DNA from: Ceriagrion tenellum
Taxonomy: Eukaryota; Arthropoda; Insecta; Odonata; Coenagrionidae
Direction: 5' to 3'
Length of the DNA stretch: 64,000 nt
NCBI GenBank assembly: GCA_963169105.1
Contig: OY720633.1
Span: forward strand, 144,171,200 to 144,235,199
Below are positions 31,906 through 44,008 of this stretch, piece by piece; within the stretch, counting starts at the first letter, position 1; every line of letters begins with the position of its first letter. The position numbers and the translations under genes were made by a program. Under the pieces are notes generated by a model. That model was not told where the DNA came from and did no database searches. It worked only from the letters and a program-made list of their open reading frames with translations.

Positions 31906-33410
31906 ACTGTTTGAAAAGCTAATCACAAGCTCGAATCATGTTTAGTGGCATGAAAAGATCCCTCAAGATGGAATCAATAATTATGGCCCTATCACCAAAG
32001 TTAAGCGTCATAGGGCTTGTCTGGAATTTGGACGGGTGGACTACTCATTCCTCCTAGTGCATTAGTCCCAGGCTGCAATTGGCAAGCGCACGTACAAAAT
32101 TGCCATAGTCTGTGCATGAATGAATGAAATGATGTCTACAGTAATGAGGCTTGCTTGAAACTAATAAAATGAATAACGTGCCTTTAACATCTGTCCACTT
32201 TTTTTTAGAGCGTAAGAGGGTGAAAAGCTCGTTTATAGCGAGTGAATGCGGAGCTATTCTCATTTGTGTGACATACAAATGGGTATGCCACACATGTGTG
32301 GCATACCTTTGACACTAGGAGTGATAAGTGAAAGAGATGTAGAATAAGTGACACCAAAGAAATAATTGAGCATAAAGGCGCCGGATGGTTTAATTGATTT
32401 TTCAACCCAAAATTTTCGGTTTGATGACGATAACATGTACAAAATATTAAGACCTTAAGTGCATTTCAAACGTTCAGAATCTGGATGTCCATTTTGATTC
32501 TAATGAAGCCAAGGTATTTTAGTTAGCTGATGTATCAGATAATGATCAATATCGAAGGAGTGATGGTTTTCAGAAAGTCGCATTTTAATTTTTGAAAATA
32601 GTAATTCGTACAGTCCAAAGCATAATCTGAAAATTGGATGCCATATAATCATGCATTGCAGCTTTCTCTTTCGAACGAACATTTGTGCTTTTACATGAGT
32701 ATTTCCTGCACGGACGTGTGGAGGAAAAATGAATCACAATTTCTAAATTATCTCAATCGTTTCATATATTTTTAGCTAAGATGTGGATTTAAATTTCACA
32801 GAATAATTGGACATGGTAATGAATGTGTTCAATAGAAATACGCGCAGCAAGTTTGCTTGAAACTGGATGAGAAAAGGGCAACTCGTATGAATTAACGTGG
32901 AGTGACTGTCTTCCAGTAATCAACCCATATTCTATATCAGTTATTTTAGATTGTTCAAATTTAAATTGCAAAAACAAGTTTCAAGTGAATTTCAAAATGT
33001 TTTCTTTCTCTTTTCTCATAGCTCTTTAACTGCTACGTAAGTATAAAGTAAATACAATCAGCTATATCTTTATGGCATTGTTTGCTCTAACTTTTTCTGC
33101 TACAAATCTGGAAAAAATTCCTAGCCCAACTGGTGACCATAAGACAGAATAGAATCGTATCAAAATGGATAAAAATTAGCAAAATTATGAAAAAGAACAT
33201 GCTGAAGAAAATGATCTGGGTAATGACAATGGCGATGAATATCATTGCTATGAGTATTTTTATTTGGTGTCAAAATGAAGGCTAGGTGCCTATATTAATA
33301 GTAATAATTAAAATGCCATCTTAAATGAGCGATACTGGGACTTTCGAACCCTCTCTTACATGCAGCTCTTGTTACATCACATCCACGTTCTGGCGAAGAA
33401 AAACTCAGAC
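31906..33410. other. Geneless stretch with one perfect palindrome
   Basis: AT-rich, no coding sequence recognised. The only structure noted is the 26-bp palindrome listed separately. Confidence 0.5.
32282..32307. repeat. Perfect 26-bp palindrome
   Basis: The half-site GGTATGCCACACA is followed at once by its exact reverse complement, with no spacer. It is isolated in AT-rich DNA with no gene nearby. Confidence 0.85.
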
Positions 33411-33470
33411 ATGTGGGGCTCGAACCTGCGACACTGGGTCAGCATGCGAGGACTTTACACCACCACTGGG
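33411..33470 (-). repeat. tRNA-like fragment, probably from a SINE
   Basis: The minus strand contains a B-box GGTTCGAGCCC and, about 45 nt upstream, an A-box-like GTGGTGTAAAG. These are the two internal RNA polymerase III promoter elements at tRNA-like spacing. The acceptor ends do not pair, so it is not a functional tRNA gene; a tRNA-derived SINE head is the best reading. Confidence 0.4.
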
Positions 33471-36400
33471 AACTATATTAGGAATGTGGAAAAACCGATG
33501 AAGATGACGTAGTGGGTAGCTTTCGTATATGAGTATTGTAAGCAGTTTTTAGCCTTTAAACTACTTATACCGACTAGATAAGCTTTTCATTACATATATG
33601 TATACAATGATACCGCATAAACAAGGTTGGTGAATATATGAATATAAGTGGCAGATTTTGAAATATCAAAGGAAACAACATTAAAGGATAGTTATACATA
33701 TTGAAGTATGACATGTTGTTATACACCAATACTTTTTGATTTTTTCTCTATCCAGTATCAAATACAGTTCCTTACCACAAACTATTGGTTTATAGTGATA
33801 TTTTATGTAAGTATCTCAACCCGTCTCATTTTCCCCTAAACTTTTAATAAAAAAGTTTTCTATACTGAGACATCTCAGGCTCGAAAGTATTGTAAAATTT
33901 AACACTTTTTCGCAAATTTTTATTTGGCTTGATATATTTTGTTTAGCTTTTATTTAGCAAATTTTTATTTGGTAAACAGACCAGAAGTCTTCAAAATCTC
34001 CATATTTTCACTTGGTCCGTCACTTTCTGAAAGGTGCCAAGTTACAATTCTGCGATCCAATCAAAAGATTTGTTATGTGGCGAAATGTTCCGGGGCCTCG
34101 GGAAAAGAAACAGAACAAGGCAACGCAGCGAAAAGGTCAGATGAAGGAAAGAAACGAGGAGCTGGGATACCGCTGGAGGTTGTCCCCACAGTGTTAGAAG
34201 GGAGTTAGCAGAATGGGGGCGAATCGGAACGAGAGAATTCCCCCGGGGTGCAGGTGGGAAGCCGAGATGCAGAAAATGGCCGCGCGCGGAGGGGGAGTGG
34301 GGAAGTAAAAGTGAAACGATGCGAGGAAAAAGGGAGTCGAGAAACGCGGGGAGAATTATATGGCGGCGAGGAGATGAACGGTGGTCGGGGAAGGGGATGG
34401 AATGGGGCGGGAGGCGGGAAAACATAAGGATGAGGAATTCCCTCTGCTCTGCTGCAATAGACATTTCGCATTTCCAACCCTTTCAGAGTTAATTGGATGC
34501 CCTCTTGAAATACTCAATTCAGCCACCCGAAACTGTCCCTGTTTAGATGTAACCCCCCAATCCTGTTCTCTCACCTGGAACATTTTCCGTATCATCCTCC
34601 ATCTCGATTTGAGGAGGAGCCAATCTAGAGGGACAACCTTATTCTCCGATAATGCTATTAAGTAGCGGGACACGATTTTAGGATTCCAATAAAGGCTGTA
34701 AAGAGAATATGCCACCCATAAGTCCTTAATAACCTAAAACAGGATAAATTTGATCTCATAAGTCACTATAATTCCCATCGTTTTTAAAAAAATTCAATAA
34801 ATAATTAAATAAGTCCTGCAGAGTTTTGAGGCCAACCAGAACGAAAATTGAGCAATATTGAATTTTATATTTAGCAACATGGGATATAAGATCTCGCCTT
34901 ACATTAATCAAAAGTGTATTCCTTCCGAGGCTACATATATACTCTTTAAAATCATACTCCTCCATTACACTTAACGCAAAATAATCGGGCTGCAGAAAGA
35001 AATAGCGTAGAGTAGTAGAATAACAATGAATTCCGCTTCCAGCAACTGTGGTTCTGTGTTTTTCCTACACATTGGGTGAATATTTAAGCAATTTCAGAGA
35101 GCATGAGAATGAAGAACTCCAATCATTTTGTAAATTTCTCATCGCAAAATAAATTATCTTGCTGGTATATTAGATGCAATCCAACAGAGTCTGTGAAAGG
35201 AGGATGAATGAACTTACTAGAGATGTTTATTTTCATGAATTCAGCTTGAAAGCCATTCCTCACCCTGGCACCCCATTTTTCGTCGAAGTTTGTCACTCTT
35301 CTCCCTCCTCGTGACCCAAAACTCACCGGATATGTCCTTCATATCTGTAAAAACAGGATGCATTTATAGGTTCCCAAGTAAGCTACTCTATACGTAATTC
35401 CGCAACAGCTTTTAGTCAACTAATAACATCAAATTTATCGTGCTTCCAAGCTCAGTATCACTAAGAACTGGGAATTTCAATAACTGGTCCTTGAAAACTC
35501 TCCTTCCATGATCTTATGCTCCACTAAATATGACAGTCTGTCACACACCTTCAACCTCGAATGATAAGCTTCAAACTTAACGAAGATGTCAGACAAGCAT
35601 ACAGTTGATATTGGTGGAACTGTTTCCTTCAAGTCTGTCTTGAGAGGAATTTAGTATTGCTTCTAGATTGTACTGAACATGTGAATAGTTATGGGCTTTT
35701 AATTTCAGACGTTTTTTAAAAGGACTTTATGCAATTATTCAAAAGAACTTCATGAAACGAAAGAGAAATTATTAGTGAGGTGACCTCGGTGCATTTAAAC
35801 GTTCAAAAGTGCTTTCCATCAAGTTTTTTGACAGTTAATCAATACAAGTCTGCAAAAATACTTTGTTGTGTTATGACTATTTCTCAGAATTCTAATTTTA
35901 CTTTTACATTCTTCCGGAATTTTTGAAGTGCAAAAACTATTTTCGCACTTTTTTTATTGAATGCTTCAAGAAGGCACCTTAACTACTCATGGGTACATAT
36001 TAGCTATTGCATAATATCTATGAAGAATAAAGTAAAGCAGAGTAAGAGCTAGAAGAGTAAAATTCGTGTGTTGATGAAATAAAATGTTATAAAAAACATA
36101 ATTCATAAGAAAATAGCCATGAAGTAAGACATTCAACAGATTCAGACGTGTTGCAGTGAAAGTCTGTCATGATGACAACAAAAATCGCACTTTCCACAGT
36201 TTTTTAATTAAAATACATAATATTTTAAATAACAATATATAGTTGTAAACCACGTGGAAAATCGCGATTGTTGTATTTCATATGAAGTAAAACTCCTAGG
36301 TTAAGGAACACTGAATAAGCATATATTTAGTTCTGATGTGATGTAAATCAGATTGCTATTGTTAAAAGTGATATTGCTAAAAGTGATATTTATTTCAGTA

Positions 36401-37254
36401 GATACTTTAATAGAGCGTGGTTTAGGATTAGAAGATGTTCACGGAAGAGATTAACAGTGCTGCGAAGTGTCGCTTATTTGAATTCAGGGCATTCGCCACC
36501 AAAACTTATATTCTTCGCCAAGATAGTGGCAACAGTAGCATTCTTATTTAATTACGAAGATTCTAGCAGCTTCTTTTATCAATAAAATTTCTTTCGGGAT
36601 TTTCTGCGCGTTGTTAATTTTCCAACTCAACGTTTCGCTCCTTGAGCGGTGAGTTACGGATGAGTAACGCTAATAATAAGACGAAAAAAATAATTCTTTC
36701 ACACCATATGAGGGGCATCACGTTGGACTTGAGAAAAGACAAATCGATGCAAATTCCGGAATCAATGTCTAGTGATAAGCAAATTATTTGCTATGTAGTA
36801 CGGATTGTCATGAGGATTCATGAATAGTAGTTTTTTGTTCACGACTAAGCGCTCTAAGTAGTTGACTTAGACTGTCACTTTAGTAACGTGTTTTAGCTGA
36901 ATGAATCAGATAACCGAATTTTGTTCAGCAAAAAAAAAGTGTAATACAGAAATCTAATTCCTAATAATATAAAAACGACGTTCACTTTCTAACTGTCCCT
37001 GAGATAGGTTGGTAAATTTGAAATTCCGCTAGCTTTGAAGGATATCAAGGTAGCTTTATAGTCAGCTGTACGACAACTTTCTATAAATATATTAGTCAGT
37101 GTAGCTTTTAAATCTAAAATCAATTTGTATGAAACCATTATATGCAGTTTCATTTTCTTTTGGTTCATTATTAAGAGTTTTTGCAGTGCCATCTTGGTTT
37201 CCAACTAGAGTTGTGATAAAAATTTGACTTTATAAGTATATTTTAAAGGATAAA
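33471..37254. other. Geneless stretch with a purine-rich GC patch
   Basis: AT-rich except about 34,080-34,450, where the + strand is GA-rich and GC-rich. Open frames there reflect composition, not protein families. Nothing else is recognised. Confidence 0.45.
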
Positions 37255-37534
37255 ACGAATTTCTCCGACTATGAGATCCGAGATACCGAGCCACAAGTTT
37301 GTCTAGCTTTAACGTATCCCAATATTTCATCAAAATCGTTGAAGCCGTTTTTGAGAAAAAATGCAAACATGCATTCAAAAATAGCTCGTTTCATGGTACC
37401 AGATAAAATAAGATGTATGAATACGGCCTGTCAGACGGCCCTGAGTGGTTGTTAGTGGCAGACCACCACCGGTGCACCATTCCCTACTTCACCGCCACCC
37501 CGAGGATCGCCTCAACGCCAAACAGAGACAAAGA
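37255..37534. repeat. Possible body of an unclassified dispersed repeat
   Basis: Adjoins the dispersed repeat at 37,535. It includes a phrase like TTTCATCAAAATCGTTGAAG that is reminiscent of insect transposon tails, then a GC-richer segment (37,430-37,525). No coding sequence. It may or may not belong to the same element as the following segment. Confidence 0.3.
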
Positions 37535-37787
37535 TATATTGACCCTCTGTTTTTTTATGCAGAGCCTTGCATCTCATGACTAAATTTGAATGCCAATAGG
37601 CGTCGAACAGATAGAACCGATAAATCAATACGAAATATTTTAAACACAAAAAACGACTAGAAAAAAGTTTATATTTATTTCAAAAATATTTAAAAAATCG
37701 ACTGATGTAGCAAACGAATTTAAATAGCCAAAGTTACAGAAATTTCCACGCATATTGTCATAGAATTTATATTTATGCTGTAAATGA
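37535..37787 (+). repeat. Dispersed repeat, copy A
   Basis: About 253 bp matching the reverse complement of 53,989-54,248 at roughly 80 percent by eye, over its whole length with small indels. AT-rich and non-coding. Its two copies are in opposite orientation 16 kb apart. Confidence 0.75.
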
Positions 37788-39427
37788 GTGATTACGCAGG
37801 CATTTCCTGATACTTTTTATGCAGGCATTACCTGACACATTTTACGATAACAGATTGAAATACTAGCCTTTTAGTGCTGATAAAAGGAGCCAAGCTGAAA
37901 ATTTCAGCAAAGAAATCTGCAAATCATAGAACTTCATACATACTCTATGAAATCATTAAAACTTCACCTAATTCATGGTTCTAAATTGTTTTCACGAGGA
38001 CTTTAAAGGTTAGAGCTGAGAAAAATGAGGTTTTCATGATATAGATACTAAAAAATGATAAAATATGAGAGAAAAGAAAAATATTGGATAAAATCAAAGT
38101 ATAATATAATTTATTGAAAAATTAACGCGAAGCATGAAACAGTTCAGCTCCAGTAAATTCAACGAGTAAGTCAAGTGTTTAGGACTGCACTACTTTTGAT
38201 TCTAATCACGTTGTCAAAATGGAAAAGGTGAGTGCAAAAGGTTATTGGTGAATGAAATAAACTCTTTTTCGTTGATTAGCGGGAGAAAAATTTCCGCATT
38301 CCCGGATAAAAGTAAAAACTTGTACTTAGAGTTGATGCAAAGCACTGAATAAATCAATATAATTTCGCTTGGTAATAATTTATGTGAAGACAATACTTTC
38401 AAACGCAAGCATGGTTTTGGATTTGGATTTAAGCATGGATTTGGATATAGAGTGAAATATATACAAGTCAGAAGTGAGAAGAATTTGTAAAGCCCTATGA
38501 TTTTTATAGATACATAATTATTTTATAAAAATAGTTTAAAAAAAAATAGTTTCATCGTCCTCCTGCAAATTCATTTTTTCACATTTACCATTTCACCACC
38601 AGGCACCCACCGTGAAGTAAAGGATAATACCATAAAATCAAAAAAGAACTGTAGTTTTACTAAGTTTTGCAGAGGTTAGTAATCCTAGGAGAGACAAGGG
38701 ATAGTTGGGTACAGGAGTATGTTTGTACATTGAGGATAATTGGCTGCTAAGACAGGGAGCGCGTGAAAACTTCAACTGTGTGGTGCCCACCAAACACGCT
38801 GCCAATTAGGATTTTAGCACTGAGTTTTTTGAGTCGGTTAGTGATATTCTTGTGTCTTGTTTTCTTGTTAACCAAGACTTATCTTACTTAACTACGATAT
38901 TAAGTGTAGAGCAGTTTTAAATAGCAATCATTTGACTAAAATTCTATGCGTTTAAATTCATAATGAAAGTAAATTATTTCAGCCATGTTAGATGAAATAT
39001 ATGATGACGGGGCTAGTATGGACAAATAAAATCATCAAACAAAGGGAGAAAGATGCAAAATTTATCAATCATGCCAGTCAATTCTAAGAAAACCACTTTG
39101 ATGAAGAAATAGGGGCAACTAAAGAGAAAAAATTATACGTACCTTGAGACTAATGAAAATTACAAATCAGAAGTAAATATGATTTGGTCATTAAATGCAA
39201 AATTGATTGATCCTAAGAGCCTTCATACACGAGTACGAACTTGCCCCGGCCAGTGTATTGACTTGGCCCGCATTGAAGGCATGTTGGTACTCGTGAATTT
39301 TTTAGGAAACAATTTTTTAGAACTTTGCTAATCATGATTATTACCTAACGTTGCTCTTTATATTAGATAAATTTTTATACACTAGGATATTTTTTCATTT
39401 AAAAAATTTATATTTAAAAATAGTAAA
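37788..39427. other. Geneless AT-rich stretch
   Basis: No coding sequence recognised. It contains the small hairpin at 39,228-39,295. Confidence 0.5.
39228..39295. repeat. Short hairpin, 18-bp arms
   Basis: Arms 39228-39245 and 39278-39295 pair at 16 of 18 positions (outer CACGAGTAC perfect). The 32-nt loop is GC-rich and contains further self-complementary GGCC blocks. It is isolated, with no coding content, about 130 bp outside the second piggyBac element. Confidence 0.6.
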
Positions 39428-39557
39428 TTAACCCTCCAGAGACGAGAATTATTTTTATCGATTTTTAAATTCATTTTTACTGTTTTTTCTCATTTGGGGT
39501 AGTTGTCTAAAACAATATTTTAAAAAGTATATTAATAATAGAATCTTCCAAAAGATC

Positions 39558-39575
39558 CGTTCCCATATGGGAACG
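39558..39575. repeat. Perfect 18-bp subterminal palindrome of piggyBac copy 2
   Basis: CGTTCCCATATGGGAACG lies 126 bp inside the left end. Half-site versions occur at 43,519-43,531 and 43,854-43,866 near the right end, so this is a recurring subterminal site, probably for transposase binding. Confidence 0.75.
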
Positions 39576-40325
39576 TCTGAACTATTACTGTTGTGAAATA
39601 TATATTTTCATGAATGATATTTACTTTTCAAAGAAATAAGTAAATATTTTAACACTTTAAAGTGTTTATTCACTCGTTATAAACAATCTTTATTTGCACA
39701 TCGCCTCCTCTTTTGTTCTGGAATTTCTTTCACGAAATGGCACAATATATTGTACCGAAGTTCATCAGCAGAACTACTTCTATTTGCCAATGCCATGCCC
39801 ATTTGTTCTCAGGGAGAGTTTATTTCAGTTTAGTACCGCGTAAGATACACCTGAGTCAATTGGTACCCTAAAATCTACAGTAATCTCTCTCCGAAATTCC
39901 AACTTCGTTCGCGTCTCCGAGGATTTGTTTACTAAATCAATGCAATATTTATGAATACATCCAACAGCCAAGTAAAAATTGGCTACCACCATTTACGCCC
40001 TCATATATCTGAAAAATTATAGTGTTAACAATTCTTTTTGCTTTCATAGAAGTCGGAGTAATTAATTACTATAAATCATATTTTCAATCACCGATACGAA
40101 GAAAATTTATATCTCCATCCATACTAACCGTCCCTTCCATATGTTTGTTGTACTGGGAAATGGCATGAGGTTGTTGTACCTGGATTACCTTTGTATGTTA
40201 TTCACACTATTTTTTGACATTGGAGGAAGGCGCAACTCCGTATGCAGTTGATGCAACCATCACCACAGAGTTCCCAGATAGCACAGATGCCATCGTATCT
40301 TATTTGTACATAGATAGCATCCATT

Positions 40326-41706
40326 GACGAAGTGGATACTAGTAGGCGTTGCCTCCCCTCGTATCTGGATACCACATACTGCCCAACCGTGTACGATCAA
40401 GATAATAACACATGCAATGTCAGCTACGAATTGCGTAGGACGGGATACGAAAGCGAGTGGCGCAGGAATACAAAATGGCCGCCTCAGCTATGAATGCAAA
40501 ACTAGAGACTTGAATAATAATCAAATAGCACACCAGTCATGAAGCTGAAAAATTAAATACATGGGTAGAAGAATGATAGCATACAACTGGTATATACAAT
40601 ATGTTTTTATTGGAGGGAGCACTTTCAATAACATCTTATTGTGCACACTGTCTTCACATGAACCCAGCTTTCACACCTGTTTATTTCATACTTTTCTCTT
40701 TTCTGCCAGCAGTCAGTCAAAATAATCATTTCTACACATTCTTGTCCGCACCCTTGGTCGGGACCAATCTCACTAACCCCTCAGTACAGCACTGGATGTA
40801 CATGAAATAAATAAAAACACTTATAAAGGATTGAATCGAGCAAGAGGAAGGAGTATAGAAACGTTGCATGCCATTACGTCAACTCAGATAGTACGAAGTA
40901 CGACATGCACAAAACCTATCAACTTTACCGTCTACGCTAACAAGTCATTCTATATACGCTAACAAATCAACGATAGGTATCCTACCCTTACCAAACTGTT
41001 GAAATCTCAATCTTTCTTACAAGCTAAGAATAATTTCATGTGCAAACAAATTCACTGTAAATATTGCGTTGACTACAAACCGAATAAAATGGTACTAAAT
41101 ACGAAACATACATATATGGCACCAATAAGTACCCACAAAATTCACCAGCAACTCCTAGGAATGATAACAACACATATGAGAAAATAACCGTCAATAGAGA
41201 GCTTTGTGCTATACAATCTTAAAACAGAGAGACAGAACGAGGGTTAGTGAAGCAAATACCGATAACCTCAGGTAAATGACCATAAATTCAATTTCGGAAA
41301 CAATAGATAATACTTAAAAATCACTTTCACTGAAAAACTGGGAAAAAACGGGTGGCCGGTCCTTGCGAGCGAGAAGTCGAGCCAATCTCCTTGCTCAAGA
41401 AGAGCTGGACCTTTTGTAGCAGCTCTATGCTGTACTTGAGAGTAACCCCACCCGATCTACTCGCGGTTTCGAATAATGAAGATCGTGACGAGTCTTTCTC
41501 ACCAGAATGTAATATAGGATGAGAGGTGAAGTATATTGAAATGGCTGGGTTAAAACCTAAATTAAATATATCTCAAGCTCTGTCATATCGTTTCGCAATT
41601 GTTTGTTGCAGAGCCTCCTCCACATCCGAGACAAAAAATAGTTCCCGGAGCTGGAGATACAAGCCATGTACCAAGGGGATGCTAGTATGCAGGACGAAGT
41701 GGATAC
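40326..41706. other. Non-coding interior of piggyBac copy 2, bounded by a 14-bp direct repeat
   Basis: GACGAAGTGGATAC occurs at 40326-40339 and 41693-41706. The sequence between has no protein-like frame. It could be a target duplication around a nested insertion that removed the end of the transposase, but no terminal structure was found to confirm it. Confidence 0.3.
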
Positions 41707-41889
41707 GAGTACCTAGAGTTTTTATTTTCATGTTCATGTCAAGTATCGACGCATACGACAGGATGTCATTGATGAATTCCTGATGTGCACGTTCCTTCGG
41801 GGCATGTTAACTCATTCATTTTCTATTTGGTACAAAATTTTTCACAGAAACAATTCACAAACGCCCAAAGTGCGAATTCTTGTATCCTG

Positions 41890-43171
41890 AATGTAGCTTT
41901 TCGTATCCAGATACGAAAATTCCTGTGCTTTCTGGGTTTTCTACCCATTTTAGGACAGCTATTTCCTCTTCCTTTGATATTGCCGAAAAACATTTTCCTC
42001 TCAATTCCTTCTTCATTTCGTTTTTAGATAGAGAGAGCAATCCTTTTCCCTAATGGTTCCCGTTCCTTAGTAACCATATTTTTATAAATGTGCCAGAAAA
42101 TTCATTCCAAAAATGATAAACGTTTTGTACTTTCACCATCAATAATATGACATGAATGACACTGGAAGAAAATTTTTGCATATTTACCTGTGAATAAATC
42201 ATCAAAAAATGTACTGTAAGGCAAACATTTCTCATGAATATCGTCGATCATGGTAAGGAGTGGGGCAGCTGCTTTCCCATTTGCTTTTTCGTACGTATAT
42301 TTCTACATGGATTTTATTCTTGATAGAGGTCGAAGATGACCAGATAACCAAAGTGTGTGTTCAGAAACCATGCCTTATATCCAAATCGGATTGGCTTTCC
42401 TATTATAAATTGTATACAACTATGCTTTCCATAGTATTTATCATTGCCTTATCATAGTCCAGGAACTCACAAGACACAAAGTTCCGCAAACATTTCTGTT
42501 TTATTTTTTCTACCATGGGACGCACTTTGAAAAATTTGACAGATTTTTCAGTATGACTATTGCCCACGACATGCATAAATCTCATTACTTGGCTAAATCA
42601 ATCTCTTCTCATTGCTTCACTTATTAGTCCATTATGAACGTCCTATTTTTTATCCCAATAATATTCTATTTCTGGAAGACTATCATATCCAAAAACAATC
42701 AAATTACCTAAGAAGTCTTTGATCTCCTCCTCCAGGACAGTTCAGAAAATCAGCATATTTTCCACTTTCTGCCACTAAAAGTTCAATCAAATCCTTATCG
42801 ATAAACAATTAAAAGAGCTTAACACAACTAAGTCTATAGTATACAGAGTAGTCTGTAACTGGAGGAAAATGTCCTGTATATTCTCAATCGCCTTCAACTC
42901 ATTCTCTCTAAACTGATTTTTTTGGTTCGTCGATGTAATTTTCTACACCAACCCTTTCATTTGAAGCTAACCGAATTTCGGTTTCTGCCCTCAGCTGACC
43001 ACCCATTAAATAATTTACCAGCTCTCCTTTATTTTTATTTGCTGAATAATGCGGCGGAGTAATGAATACATCTGTGACATCTGTCTCACTTTCTTCATCT
43101 TTAGCGAGAATTCTCAAAACTTCCTTGACTGTAAGCCCCCAAGATATTTTTCCTAGAGATGAAATAACCAC
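41890..43171 (-). pseudogene. piggyBac-type transposase pseudogene (copy 2)
   Basis: Starts at 43171 with an N-terminus containing LTVKEVLRILAKDEESETD and LRAETEIRLASNERVGVE (to 42908). Further frames give EIKDFLGNLIVFGYDSLPEI, then KFFKVRPMVEKIKQKCL and LDYDKAMI (42,585-42,403; first catalytic Asp kept). AAAPLLTMIDDI and STFFDDLFTG follow at 42,187-42,284 (second Asp). A frame around 41,890-42,030 with RGKCFSAISKEEEIAVLKWVEN matches the next block. The third Asp region and the C-terminal zinc finger are not found. Several frameshifts and stops are present, so the enzyme is dead. Confidence 0.8.
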
Positions 43172-43500
43172 TGTTTACTTGCTAAACATAAAATGATAAT
43201 TTATAAATATGTACAGGTAAATAAAAAATAGAGAGCGTTTCAAAAATGAAATAATTATTTCGATTACATTTTATGAGACAGCACACACGTCAAGAGTGTA
43301 ACAATTATCAACCTAATTTCTTATTATGCAGCGTTACGCAAAAAGTAGGATTTAAAGGTGCATTCAACTTACACGTAATTATATACAGTCGAAATCATAC
43401 TTTAATAGTTAATTCATGAAAAATTATGATGCTATATGCTCGGATTAAATAATATATATTATATATCTTGAGCATCATCAAAGGAAAGGAAATAGCACCG

Positions 43501-43887
43501 GGAAGGACTGACGTCCTCATATGGGAACGCAGCAATAAACAATGCAATAGCGACCACGGGAAACAACCAATTCGATATTTTTTTACAACAAAAAGAGAGA
43601 AGCAATATTATGTGAAAAATATGTAGTGAAAAAATCACTGAAACTATAAAGTACTATAGTACTTACGAGCCAGAAGGGCTCATCTCGAAAATTGGTCTTC
43701 TTTTGAAAATTAGCAAAAAATAACTTCACACAATCCAGCCACACCAAAACTGACGCCAAACGTAATCAGACCTCCAACATCCACGTATAGCACACAAAAA
43801 TCCTATCCAGGGAGCCAGGGTACCGTTAGGTCCCCTAGAAAAAAGGCCTGCACCGGTTCCCATATGGTGTCGTCAGTCCTTGGAGGG
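43501..43887. repeat. Internal duplicate of the piggyBac copy 2 terminus
   Basis: 43,501-43,532 (GAAGGACTGACGTCCTCATA...) resembles the true right end read inwards. So the last 387 bp of the element are themselves bounded by inverted terminus-like sequences, each followed by a CATATGGGAAC half-palindrome. Confidence 0.6.
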
Positions 43888-43935
43888 TTAAAATGACGGA
43901 GGTCTCTCCTGCTTTAGAATGGTTTCTCTCTCATG

Positions 43936-44008
43936 GTGAACAATATATGACGGCTAGCAATATATTGAGCAACTGCTAATATATTGATAGCCGTCTTATA
44001 TTGTTAAC
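43936..44008. repeat. 73-nt hairpin with 31-bp arms and 11-nt loop
   Basis: Arms 43936-43966 and 43978-44008 pair at 28 of 31 positions; the loop is 43967-43977. The size and near-perfect stem are like a microRNA precursor or a very small foldback element. It lies 45 bp outside the right end of piggyBac copy 2. Arm sequence is AT-rich with a central GACGGCTA core. Confidence 0.65.

Larger units (their letters stand above)
39428..43891 (-). mobile_element. piggyBac-type DNA transposon (copy 2, 4.46 kb)
   Basis: TTAA target duplications at 39428-39431 and 43888-43891 enclose an element whose ends start CCCTCCA on both sides, followed by GACGA-like sequence. The right end read inwards is CCCTCCAAGGACTGACGA. 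A minus-strand piggyBac transposase relic lies in the right third. A perfect palindrome of the CCCATATGGG type lies subterminally. The ends differ from copy 1, so this is another family. The left 2.4 kb (39.6-41.85 kb) has no recognisable coding content and may include a nested insertion. Confidence 0.82.
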
